From the IMG/VR virus record IMGVR_UViG_3300012928_002096, positions 1 to 64,000 of that record: a DNA stretch of 64,000 nucleotides; one strand, written 5' to 3'. Under the pieces are notes generated by a model. It searched no databases. It was not told where the DNA came from and was given only the letters and a program-made list of their open reading frames with translations. Shown in pieces: positions 17,701-25,864 of the stretch (position 1 is its first letter; every line of letters starts with the position of its first letter). The translations under genes were made by a program, and so were the position numbers. This DNA is from a virus.

Positions 17701-18395
17701 TGCATTACTACGAACTAGAATGGACAGATGATTTCAAACTTATGTTTGAAATACTAACAAAGTTTTACGTTAGTATGCCTAGTATTCTAGATGATGAAAC
17801 TCCAAGATTGCCTATTATTTTTGATAAATTAAAAGATGCATACGAAAATCCTTTTAACAAGCATAAACAAGCATTATGGTTTGATAGAATAAAAGAACCA
17901 GATCAGGAAGTAAAATTAATACTTGAATTATTTGACAAATACAAATTCAAGCACAATATAGACTATTTTACACAATCTGGACATAAAGATATTACAGGTG
18001 AATTTTTACCACATAGACATATGCCAGGAAAAGTTAGACGTGGTGTTACAGATGATGGTGCTGCTGTAGATAAAGTACAAACCGATGCAGTAGGCGAAAA
18101 AGGTACAGAAATACAAACTACAAATGTACAATTTACATTTCCGTATATTAATTCACATTTAGGCGAAACACAATGGTCAGCAACATACGATGTGCCTTTC
18201 TTAGAAAGACGTAGATTTACAGAAGAAGAAATTACTGGCAGATACACACTTAACACAAAGCCTGTTTTGTTTGATGTTAAGTCTTGGCACCAAGGACGTA
18301 ATACAACAAATAATGAAGATAGAGTATTATTTGGTATACCAACTTTATTTAATAATGTTAAAGAAGCAGTTAAATACCTAAGGAGATTACAATGA
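17700..18395 (+). CDS. Putative 2OG-oxygenase/cupin-fold protein
   Basis: A 231-residue protein. LPHRHMPG near residue 105 and SWHQGRN near residue 195 are candidate metal-binding histidines. VLFGIP is a plausible last strand with the 2OG Arg upstream. The first metal motif is H-x-H rather than H-x-D, so the class is uncertain. ATG 17700 overlaps the previous TAA. AAGGAG stands before the next gene. Confidence 0.5.
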   Translation: MHYYELEWTDDFKLMFEILTKFYVSMPSILDDETPRLPIIFDKLKDAYENPFNKHKQALWFDRIKEPDQEVKLILELFDKYKFKHNIDYFTQSGHKDITGEFLPHRHMPGKVRRGVTDDGAAVDKVQTDAVGEKGTEIQTTNVQFTFPYINSHLGETQWSATYDVPFLERRRFTEEEITGRYTLNTKPVLFDVKSWHQGRNTTNNEDRVLFGIPTLFNNVKEAVKYLRRLQ

Positions 18396-19066
18396 ATAGA
18401 TTGAGATATAAATTCGGAGATAGATTTGCAGAAACTAAAGGATACGATGGGTTTGCTGCTGATAAAGATGAATTAAATAACTTCTTTGAACAAAAGGTAA
18501 AAGGAAAATTAGGTGATCATAACACTGTTGGTATAGATAGTACAAAGCAACATATATACAATGTTTGTTATGATTGTAATATACCTTTATGGAACGAAAT
18601 ATATAATCGTGTTACAAATATAGGTACGATGTGTGATGTAAAACTAAATTGGGATGAAATAAAACATTGTATGCGTTTTACTTTTATATGGATGCCGCCA
18701 GGAGGAGATCTTACTCCACACACAGCTCATTACTTCAGAGCATTAAGTGCATTCAATACACCATTACGTGGCAAAACAGAAATAAGTTTCTACGAACATT
18801 TACCACAAGAAGATGGAACACACAAAGTCGGCAAAAAATTAGAAACGCACGAATATTTCAATCCTAATTTTTTAAATGTAAATCGTTATCACGGTGTTGC
18901 AAATGATACAGAAGAAGAACGTATGATATTAAAAACACATTTACTTATTGTGCCTTGGCAAAAACTTGTTAAAGCATACGAAGGTGATGATATTATTAAT
19001 ATGTTTGAAGAAACAGTTCCTTGGCAAAAACAAAAGAAAGAAACACAAGTCAAACGTCATGGATAA
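18392..19066 (+). CDS. Putative cupin/2OG-oxygenase-like protein
   Basis: A 224-residue protein. PPGGDLTPHTAHYFRALSAF, with H-x-x-H and an Arg, and VNRYHGVAND, with a distal His, fit a jelly-roll metal site like that of aspartyl hydroxylases, where H...R...H bind iron and 2-oxoglutarate. The C-terminal tail is basic. It starts in an ATGA overlap and ends inside the first codons of the next gene. Function is not known. Confidence 0.5.
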   Translation: MNRLRYKFGDRFAETKGYDGFAADKDELNNFFEQKVKGKLGDHNTVGIDSTKQHIYNVCYDCNIPLWNEIYNRVTNIGTMCDVKLNWDEIKHCMRFTFIWMPPGGDLTPHTAHYFRALSAFNTPLRGKTEISFYEHLPQEDGTHKVGKKLETHEYFNPNFLNVNRYHGVANDTEEERMILKTHLLIVPWQKLVKAYEGDDIINMFEETVPWQKQKKETQVKRHG

Positions 19067-19847
19067 TTTTAACAAAGAAGAAATAATTAATCACGCACGT
19101 GAACACGGATGGTGGTTACAAAGAGATGTGCAAATGGATAGGAAGCAATTTATGGAGTTTTGTAACCATATTGCTACACCTTGGTCGTGGAAAATACACG
19201 ATATGCACGGAGAAGGCGATCTTAACGAAGAAGAAGTTGTAGATTGGTCAAGTGAAACTAGATTTATGAAACGTAGTTTGCCTTGGCACGCTGATAATCC
19301 TTGGAGTAAAGATTTTCAGTTTCCTTTACGTGCATTTTATGCAGTAAATATACCTGATCCAAAAGACGGACCTTTAGAGTTTCTTAATCAAACAAAATGG
19401 TTTGAATCACTTGGCGAAAATCAAAAAGCAGACTTTAGATATATGAAAGTACTTGTGCAATGCTACAAAGGAAATTGCCAACCTTATTACGATGACTTTG
19501 TAAAAGTAAATCCAATTACAGGTAAAGAAAGTTTAAACTGGGGAAGTAAAGTTGTATACAGCGATGTATATGGGTTAGAACCTGATGAAGGACACGCACA
19601 TAATCATTTTTCATTTACAATGGCAATTATGCGTGATAGGAATATTGTTCCTGATGAAGAAATATCTACTTGGTTTCAAGATATGATAGATAAAGGGCAT
19701 CACGATATTGTTGAATTTAAAGAAGGTGATCTGCTTGTTAATGATAATTGGACAACATTTCATTATAGAAGAACATTAACAAACCCTAACGAACGTTTAC
19801 TTTATAGGAAAACATTGTTGCAACCATGGCAAAAATATATTGGCTAA
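19059..19847 (+). CDS. TauD/TfdA-like 2OG dioxygenase
   Basis: A 262-residue protein. SLPWHADNPWSKDF has a canonical HxD, and NDNWTTFHYRR the distal histidine with a nearby Arg. The long insert and the FPLRAFYAVN strand fit TauD-type enzymes. The start is ATG 19059, where MDNFNKEE begins; an upstream in-frame ATG lies deep inside the preceding gene. The substrate is unknown. It is the last clear oxygenase of the + strand island. Confidence 0.68.
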   Translation: MDNFNKEEIINHAREHGWWLQRDVQMDRKQFMEFCNHIATPWSWKIHDMHGEGDLNEEEVVDWSSETRFMKRSLPWHADNPWSKDFQFPLRAFYAVNIPDPKDGPLEFLNQTKWFESLGENQKADFRYMKVLVQCYKGNCQPYYDDFVKVNPITGKESLNWGSKVVYSDVYGLEPDEGHAHNHFSFTMAIMRDRNIVPDEEISTWFQDMIDKGHHDIVEFKEGDLLVNDNWTTFHYRRTLTNPNERLLYRKTLLQPWQKYIG

Positions 19848-20290
19848 CGATAAATGTAATTGGAAAAGATAATTATTTTAATGATTATCTCACAAATCCA
19901 GCAAAAAGATTTCAAACTGGTACAGGTAAAGCCTTAGGCAAAGATTACTGGAAAATGTATGAACAGGCATATTTGTATGCTAAACACCAAGGACATATTA
20001 TACTACGAGCAAAAGTTATTAACAAACGTAACGTGTTAAAAATATATCAAATATGGGATAGTAAAGATGTTCGTGAACAATGGGAACAAAAAGTTGATCC
20101 TAAATACTTTACTGCAACAGTACCACTTATTACATATCAATATCCTGTAAATGAAAAACAAAAAAACAAAATATTTGACTTAGTATTAAAAAGTAATAAA
20201 GTAATTTTACAGGCAGTAAGAGAAGATCATAGAACGCCAGGAATGACTATAGGCGATCCTTTAAAGTTAGATGTACTTTATAAAACTTAA
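19826..20290 (+). CDS. Hypothetical protein, 154 aa
   Basis: I do not recognise it. It has aromatic and Lys-rich stretches and no membrane segment. The middle contains W-D-S-K-D and W-E-Q-K segments. It overlaps the dioxygenase by 22 bases. Its TAA stop shares the palindrome TTAA with the stop of the convergent gene, so no terminator fits between the two operons. Confidence 0.6.
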   Translation: MAKIYWLTINVIGKDNYFNDYLTNPAKRFQTGTGKALGKDYWKMYEQAYLYAKHQGHIILRAKVINKRNVLKIYQIWDSKDVREQWEQKVDPKYFTATVPLITYQYPVNEKQKNKIFDLVLKSNKVILQAVREDHRTPGMTIGDPLKLDVLYKT

Positions 20291-22221
20291 AGACCAAATT
20301 TACCAGATATATTACTGCTAAAAGGTTTCTCACTTTTCCATAATGGACTATGCAAATATTTGTTTGTACTATCCCAAACACTATCATCTTCATCAAAATT
20401 TATTTCTGGAGAAACAGTGATAGTTCCTTGCATAGAACTATGGTTGCCACAAATGTAATAAAAAGTTCCTGGTAATGTTGGTGTCCATTGTACGCCATTA
20501 CCGCCGTATGAACCTTGACCTGTTGCGGCCGGAGTTGATACTTGATCGCCAGTACCAGTAGTTGCAGCATCTTTTATGTATATTGGATGTGTAACCCCTG
20601 CATTGTTTGTAATAGTAAGCGTATCTCCTACTTGTACAGCAATACTATCATTATTACCTGATACACTACCATTTCTATCTGTTCCACTCATTACATATGC
20701 ACTTGCTCCACTGTTTGTAGCAGTGATTGCATAAGATTCTGGTGTTGTTTTATCTGTGTATAGCTGATCACTTTTTGCATTTGCTTCAATATATGTTTTC
20801 ATTTGTGCTGGTGTCATACCTGGATTTGCTTCTAATATACACGCAACCATACCAGCAACTTGTGGTGATGCCATACTAGTACCTGATATTTTCATTAACT
20901 TATAATTGCTGTCTAATGGTGAATCAGGTCCGCCATATGTGCTGTATAATGCACTTGTACCACCGTTATCAGTTGAACCTACACTTATAATTTCTGTACC
21001 TGGAGCAAATATATTTACACCCGGTCCTGCACAACTTGATTCGGCTTTTTGCTCTTTACTACCTGTATATGTATAATCTACATTTCCTACCATAAATGCA
21101 TTTTCACTAAAAGGTGAACTACCGCGGAAGATAAATTCTTGAGAGCCACTTCCAAATGCACACGTATCATCATAATGTGGGCCACTTGCTTTATCTATGT
21201 AATAATAACTGTTTCCTGCTGCTATACAAAATATAATACCAGCATCTAAACATTCTTGTAAGTCTGTATCTACACTAGCAACACGAACATTTATTCTTCT
21301 GTTTAGACCTATTACAGGCACAACACCTACATTAGCCCAAAGATTATTACTACTGCTGCCATAATCTGAATAACTCCAACTGTTACCTAAAAAGGAACCA
21401 CTAGCTGGTGTGCTTCTATTACCACCATAACCCCAACTTGCATTTACAACTGTTGGACGTTTGAATCCTGTCTTAGGATCTATAGGCTTGTTGTTATGCC
21501 ATCCTTTGATAACATCAAAACAATTAGTTACACTAATACCAGTACCCGAATCTCCTGTGCCTTCTAAACCAGCTACTTTTACAGAATATATGTGTGCATC
21601 TTTAGCCCAACCTTGTGTGCGGCCTGCTACTGTACCTGCACAATGACTTCCGTGACTGTCATAGTCTCTATAATGGTTAGCACTTTGTGATCCTGCAAGT
21701 CCACTTTCTGCGTACCAATCGATTTGCTTTACTCTGCTTATACCTGCACTATCTGTAAATTCAGGATGATCAACTTGTAGTCCGCTGTCTTGTATTACAA
21801 CGTCTACACCTTTTCCTGTAAGTGTATAATTAAATTGCTCTGTAATTGTTGCTGTACCATCAAAAACATCAAAGCCTTTAGCACATCTTATCAAACCCCA
21901 ATTTAAATCGTTTGAGTTTCCGCTTTGAGTATTCTTTTTCCAATTAGCACCACCTTGAAATGCATTAAACCCAATATCTATATCTTCTCTATCTTGTGGT
22001 GGTATTTGTACATCTACTACCCTATTATCACCTCTAAGTGCAGTAGCTTCTGCATCTGTTAATGCATAGTGTGTATTTCTTTGACTTAACGGTCTTGCAT
22101 TTGCAACGTCTACTGTTCTATTTGGTATATCTCCAGCACCAGTTGATGCTATCATTTCTGCATTAAATGCATCGTAGTCTACACCTGCTTTAAGTGTGAC
22201 AATATACTCTTTCTCGCTCAT
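20287..22221 (-). CDS. Subtilisin-like S8 protease with C-terminal blue-copper-like domain
   Basis: A 644-residue protein. Residues 1-75 look like an I9-type propeptide. The catalytic triad is D145 (VVIQDSG), H190 (DSHGSHCAG) and S449 (SGTSMASP), with AAGN near 337 for the oxyanion hole. Residues about 525-607 form a cupredoxin-like domain: H545, C591, H594 and M597 in YYICGNHSSM, the four ligands of a type I copper site as in plastocyanin. No signal peptide is seen. It is adjacent to the tail-fibre-like gene, so it may be a virion-associated protease. The fusion is discussed among the findings. Confidence 0.85.
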   Translation of the reverse strand: MSEKEYIVTLKAGVDYDAFNAEMIASTGAGDIPNRTVDVANARPLSQRNTHYALTDAEATALRGDNRVVDVQIPPQDREDIDIGFNAFQGGANWKKNTQSGNSNDLNWGLIRCAKGFDVFDGTATITEQFNYTLTGKGVDVVIQDSGLQVDHPEFTDSAGISRVKQIDWYAESGLAGSQSANHYRDYDSHGSHCAGTVAGRTQGWAKDAHIYSVKVAGLEGTGDSGTGISVTNCFDVIKGWHNNKPIDPKTGFKRPTVVNASWGYGGNRSTPASGSFLGNSWSYSDYGSSSNNLWANVGVVPVIGLNRRINVRVASVDTDLQECLDAGIIFCIAAGNSYYYIDKASGPHYDDTCAFGSGSQEFIFRGSSPFSENAFMVGNVDYTYTGSKEQKAESSCAGPGVNIFAPGTEIISVGSTDNGGTSALYSTYGGPDSPLDSNYKLMKISGTSMASPQVAGMVACILEANPGMTPAQMKTYIEANAKSDQLYTDKTTPESYAITATNSGASAYVMSGTDRNGSVSGNNDSIAVQVGDTLTITNNAGVTHPIYIKDAATTGTGDQVSTPAATGQGSYGGNGVQWTPTLPGTFYYICGNHSSMQGTITVSPEINFDEDDSVWDSTNKYLHSPLWKSEKPFSSNISGKFGL

Positions 22222-22230
22222 TTAGGCTCC

Positions 22231-24354
22231 TTAGTGTAAGTCTACCCAAGCACCGTTTGCATATCCTTGGAATTTATTTGTAGTGGTATTATAAACCATA
22301 TCACCATTTGCAGATGCTAATGCATCACGTTCTGTTGTTGTGAATGATGCAAATCTTACTGGCGATTGTGTAATTACTACTGCATTACCTGCTGTCAAGT
22401 TTAAATTACTTGCCGCAGTTATTTCTGGCGTACCTGTGCTTGTGCTTTCAAAACGGTCTGCAATAACAGCATTGGTAACTGTTAAATTGTTTTCAACTGT
22501 AAGATCACTTTGACAAGTTACTGCTGGAATAATTACCATACCACTTGAATCGTTTGTATCAACAGTTGATCCTGTGAAATCGTAGTTTCCTAAGGCAGCT
22601 GGTTGCAGTGCTGAATCAGCTTTTGTACCTTGAGCACTTGTAGCAGCATCTGTAATGCCGTAACCTGCTAGTGTAGTTGGTGTACTAGTTACACCTGACC
22701 AAGCAACTCCACCTGCTGTACCGCTTACATTACCTGTTACGTCACCTGTAAGTGTGCCAGTGATTGTTACACCATTAGTGGTTGTTTGTAATTTTGAACT
22801 ACCGTTGTAATATAATCTAACACCACCATCTTCTGTAGCATCTATTTGTACTTCATCATTTGCAGCATTTTTTATTTCTAGTAAATTTGATAAAATTTGT
22901 AATCCGCCATCACCAGCATCTTTAATTACACTTGCTGTGCCTGTGTGATAAATTTGTAAATCATCGCCTGCACCAAATATTAATGTATCGTCAGAACCTG
23001 GACTTGCAGCATCACCAAACTTAATGTTGTAAGTTCCTGTTGTCATATTGCCGCCAAGCACTGGACTTGTATCGCCTGAAAGTTCAGTTACACCAGTAAC
23101 TGTAATGTCACCTTCTGCATTACTTGAAGTGCTTATATTTCCTGCACCAAGTATTTTAAAACTTTCTCCGCTATTGATTAATCTAATAGCACTATCGTCT
23201 GCACCAACACCAATGTTGCCAATGCCTCCGCCCGAACCACCTGATCCTACAACGTCTACATCATTTACCCACGCACTACCGTTATATTTTAAAACTTGTC
23301 CAGCTTGTGGAGTACCAATAGTTACATTTCCTAAATCAGAAAGTGTGTTAGGTGCTAAGTTTACTTTACCTGCTACACCATCAACTAATATTGTTGAATC
23401 ATCAGCTACAACTGTACCTGTTATAGAGGCTGCTTCTAAGTTGCCTGAAAAAATACCATCGCCTCTTACATCTAATGCTTTTAGTGGTTGATCCGTTTTA
23501 ATACCTAAATAACCAAAACGGTTGAAAACCATTGCATTGTCTGTGCCTGTACCACCTGATTCGTTGTATGTTAAAAATACAATTCTACCTGGCATAATAC
23601 CATCAGCAATAGCAGTGGTATACTTGTCAGCACCCATTTTAATTATAGCTGAGTTAGTGTAAGAATCTCCGTCATAGCCTTTTGAAATAAAGTTATATAC
23701 TGTATCACCTGCTGTCAATACTGTTTTATTTGCAATAGTACCATTATGTCCTCTTGCTTCTAATGCTACACCATTTGTACTTGTTATAGTTGAATCAACA
23801 ATAATATTTGCACTATCGCTACTTAATGTAAGCGCACCACCTGAAAATGTATTGCTTGTTACATCAACCATTACATTGTTTAAGGAGTTAAAAACTGATG
23901 CTAGTACTTTATTATTGTTTCCGTCTACTAATACTGTGGAATCGTCACCATATACACTACCTGATAAATCACCATCAAAACTACCGTTAAATAAGTTTGC
24001 AGCCATTGAGGTTGCATTTACATAACCACCTGCATCAATATTTAAGTTAACATCTATACTTCCGGTTGCGTTAATATTGCCTGTAGTATCAATATCGCCA
24101 GTACCAGTTATATCAAAGCTATTTAAATCAAGGTTGCCACCTAACTGTGGAGTTGTGTCGTCTACTACATCGCCTCCGCCGCCACCGCCGCCGGATCCTG
24201 ATGATACTTGATTACCACCAACAGTCGTTCCGTCACCTACCCAAAGCGGTCCTACACTAGCGCCTGAATAGTCTGTAACGTAAATTAATTCACCTAATTC
24301 TGGGGTATAAGACAAACGCTCAGCATTAGTACCTCTTTTAATTCTCAAAGCCAT
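22231..24354 (-). CDS. Tail-fibre-like structural protein with repeats
   Basis: A 707-residue protein rich in Gly, Thr, Ser, Asn and Asp. The start MALRIKRGTNAERL followed by GELIYVTD resembles the opening of many marine phage tail-fibre/baseplate proteins. A run of seven glycines near residue 60 is a flexible linker. DDSTVLVDGNNNKV and DDSTILVDGVAGKV are repeated units, and the last 25 residues (MVYNTTTNKFQGYANG) form a typical fibre cap module. It should function in host binding. A late-promoter-like box stands upstream. Confidence 0.75.
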   Translation of the reverse strand: MALRIKRGTNAERLSYTPELGELIYVTDYSGASVGPLWVGDGTTVGGNQVSSGSGGGGGGGDVVDDTTPQLGGNLDLNSFDITGTGDIDTTGNINATGSIDVNLNIDAGGYVNATSMAANLFNGSFDGDLSGSVYGDDSTVLVDGNNNKVLASVFNSLNNVMVDVTSNTFSGGALTLSSDSANIIVDSTITSTNGVALEARGHNGTIANKTVLTAGDTVYNFISKGYDGDSYTNSAIIKMGADKYTTAIADGIMPGRIVFLTYNESGGTGTDNAMVFNRFGYLGIKTDQPLKALDVRGDGIFSGNLEAASITGTVVADDSTILVDGVAGKVNLAPNTLSDLGNVTIGTPQAGQVLKYNGSAWVNDVDVVGSGGSGGGIGNIGVGADDSAIRLINSGESFKILGAGNISTSSNAEGDITVTGVTELSGDTSPVLGGNMTTGTYNIKFGDAASPGSDDTLIFGAGDDLQIYHTGTASVIKDAGDGGLQILSNLLEIKNAANDEVQIDATEDGGVRLYYNGSSKLQTTTNGVTITGTLTGDVTGNVSGTAGGVAWSGVTSTPTTLAGYGITDAATSAQGTKADSALQPAALGNYDFTGSTVDTNDSSGMVIIPAVTCQSDLTVENNLTVTNAVIADRFESTSTGTPEITAASNLNLTAGNAVVITQSPVRFASFTTTERDALASANGDMVYNTTTNKFQGYANGAWVDLH

Positions 24355-24385
24355 ATGAAACTTCTCCTACAGTATTACTTTAAAG

Positions 24386-24393
24386 TATTTATC
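24386..24393 (-). promoter_or_regulatory. T4-late-promoter-like GATAAATA box
   Basis: On the - strand GATAAATA lies about 31 bases before the ATG of the fibre gene, in the 49-base gap upstream. A structural gene behind a late box is what T4-like regulation predicts. Confidence 0.5.
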
Positions 24394-24403
24394 TCATATT
24401 TAA

Positions 24404-24697
24404 TTATTTGTTAAGCTTTAAAAAACGCTTTGTGCGTTTAGAGACATCTTTTTGAAGGCGCTTGGTATCTAGTCTAAAATCAACAGTATCTATTTTGTCA
24501 TTGTATTCATCTAAGAATGAAGCAATAGTATCTGATGGATCCTCTACATTTTTATTGTTATGTACATCAATTTCCCAAACTTTTTGGTCAAGAAAGGTTA
24601 CAATTACTGTAGAAACGTATTCAATAGGGAGGTAATCATAATTGACTTCATCTAAAATTTCCTCCCAATAGTCGGTATCACTTGGTTCTTTAGGCAC
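24404..24697 (-). CDS. Hypothetical conserved phage protein
   Basis: About 97 residues if translation begins at GTG 24697, giving PKEPSDTDYWEEI. A longer ATG start at 24784 would overlap the upstream gene by 95 bases and add a very basic leader, so I prefer GTG. The protein is acidic in the middle and Lys/Arg-rich at the end (KRTKRFLKLNK). It sits in the virion-gene run. Function is not known. Confidence 0.5.
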   Translation of the reverse strand: MPKEPSDTDYWEEILDEVNYDYLPIEYVSTVIVTFLDQKVWEIDVHNNKNVEDPSDTIASFLDEYNDKIDTVDFRLDTKRLQKDVSKRTKRFLKLNK

Positions 24698-25295
24698 TTT
24701 CGGTTTTCTTTGCGGCTTTACGTTTAGTAGGAACAAGTTCTTCTGCTTGCTCTCTAAGTGCCTTTGCTTCTTTAAAAAGTGCATCAGCTTGTGATCTATA
24801 TTGTGCCGCTAAGTCTTCGTTACTCATTACTCCGTCAGTAGAAACTTCTTCAGTGTATACAGCTGATGGATCAACTGTTTCTTTTGTGTCAGGTACAGTT
24901 TCGCCATCTGGGCCTTTTAGAGCTAAATCGGCTACTGTTACACCTTTTTGTTCAGCAATAATTTTATTCAATTCGTCTAAAGATATTGCATCAGAATTTG
25001 TTGGTGTCATTTCAACAATACTAGTTTCAACTTTTCTAAGTTTGCCTGTAGTATGAAATCCTGCTAACATATTTCTACCATCTGGTAGCATAGCTCTCGC
25101 CATTGCTTCACCAAACTCATATGCTTCTTGTCCGGCAGCTGATTCAACTGCGGTAATTAGTGCATCGTGTTCCTCTGCACTTAAATTTTCTGTTTGACAA
25201 ACCAAACAATTTTCTGGTTCGCCTGGAACAACTCTATAAGCTACTATAACTTTTCGCTTATTAGATTTAATTCTTCCTACGTGTTTAAGAGCCAT
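24690..25295 (-). CDS. Hypothetical conserved virion-type protein
   Basis: A 201-residue protein beginning MALKHVGRIKSNKRK. It has VIVAYRVVPGEPENCLV, an acidic helical middle, and a C-terminal coiled-coil-like segment ending in KRKAAKK. I recall similar proteins near structural genes of T4-like marine phages but cannot name a function. ATG 25295 is chosen because the conserved-looking start is there; an upstream ATG gives only a Gln/Arg-rich leader inside the previous gene. Confidence 0.6.
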   Translation of the reverse strand: MALKHVGRIKSNKRKVIVAYRVVPGEPENCLVCQTENLSAEEHDALITAVESAAGQEAYEFGEAMARAMLPDGRNMLAGFHTTGKLRKVETSIVEMTPTNSDAISLDELNKIIAEQKGVTVADLALKGPDGETVPDTKETVDPSAVYTEEVSTDGVMSNEDLAAQYRSQADALFKEAKALREQAEELVPTKRKAAKKTESA

Positions 25296-25551
25296 CTTCC
25301 GCCTCCGTTGTTGGTGCTGTTGGTGCTGCCGCAGCCGCTTTCTCTGCAGATTCAGCCGCTTCTTTAGCTTGTTTTGCTTGTTCTTCAACAGCTTTTAAGA
25401 AACCATCAAGCTTATTATAAAGAGCTCCGACATTTGCGAGCTCATTTGCTTTGAATGTTCCTCGTTCAGTAGAGAGCTCAATTACAGCTCTTGCTAATGC
25501 TAGATCTTGAATGTTTAGTTCATTTGGATCTGGTTGTGTTTGTTCAGTCAT
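25285..25551 (-). CDS. Hypothetical protein with coiled-coil C-terminus
   Basis: An 88-residue protein, MTEQTQPDPNELNIQDLALA then a helix ending in an Ala/Glu/Lys heptad region (AKQAKEAAESAEKAAAAAP). GGAG stands nine bases upstream. It probably pairs with the downstream 201-residue protein, whose start lies inside its end. Function is unknown. Confidence 0.6.
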   Translation of the reverse strand: MTEQTQPDPNELNIQDLALARAVIELSTERGTFKANELANVGALYNKLDGFLKAVEEQAKQAKEAAESAEKAAAAAPTAPTTEAEDGS

Positions 25552-25588
25552 TACTCTTTTACTCCTTGTATAATATATATTTTCTTGA

Positions 25589-25864
25589 CTATCTTGTATA
25601 CTTCAAATGTGGACAAGCTAACATAAAAAAGCTCATCTCTTTGGATAATTCAAATCCAACTGTTGTTACACTTGAAATTGTATCGTTTTGTATAGATACA
25701 TTTTCTCCTAAAAAGTATCTTCCTGTTAAATTATCTTCAATCCAATCAGAAAGAACTGCTTCTATGTTATAGGTTTTTTCCAAGTCAACAGTCTCGAAAG
25801 TAGGAGGGCAAAAGTTTACCCTCCTTATACCTAAAACATCTAGTGGATTGGTTTTAACCTTCAC
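25589..25864 (-). CDS. Hypothetical protein, 91 aa
   Basis: Begins MKVKTNPLDVLGIRRVNFCP and has no recognisable motif. Two Cys residues lie far apart. It overlaps the VWA gene by four bases, so it is likely co-translated with it. It might be a small baseplate-type subunit, but that is only a guess. Confidence 0.55.
   Translation of the reverse strand: MKVKTNPLDVLGIRRVNFCPPTFETVDLEKTYNIEAVLSDWIEDNLTGRYFLGENVSIQNDTISSVTTVGFELSKEMSFFMLACPHLKYTR

Noticed and set aside
23048-23491. Pro/Ser-rich reading frame on the + strand
   Set aside because: It is antisense to the repetitive tail-fibre-like gene, a typical artefact of Gly/Thr/Ser-rich coding sequence.
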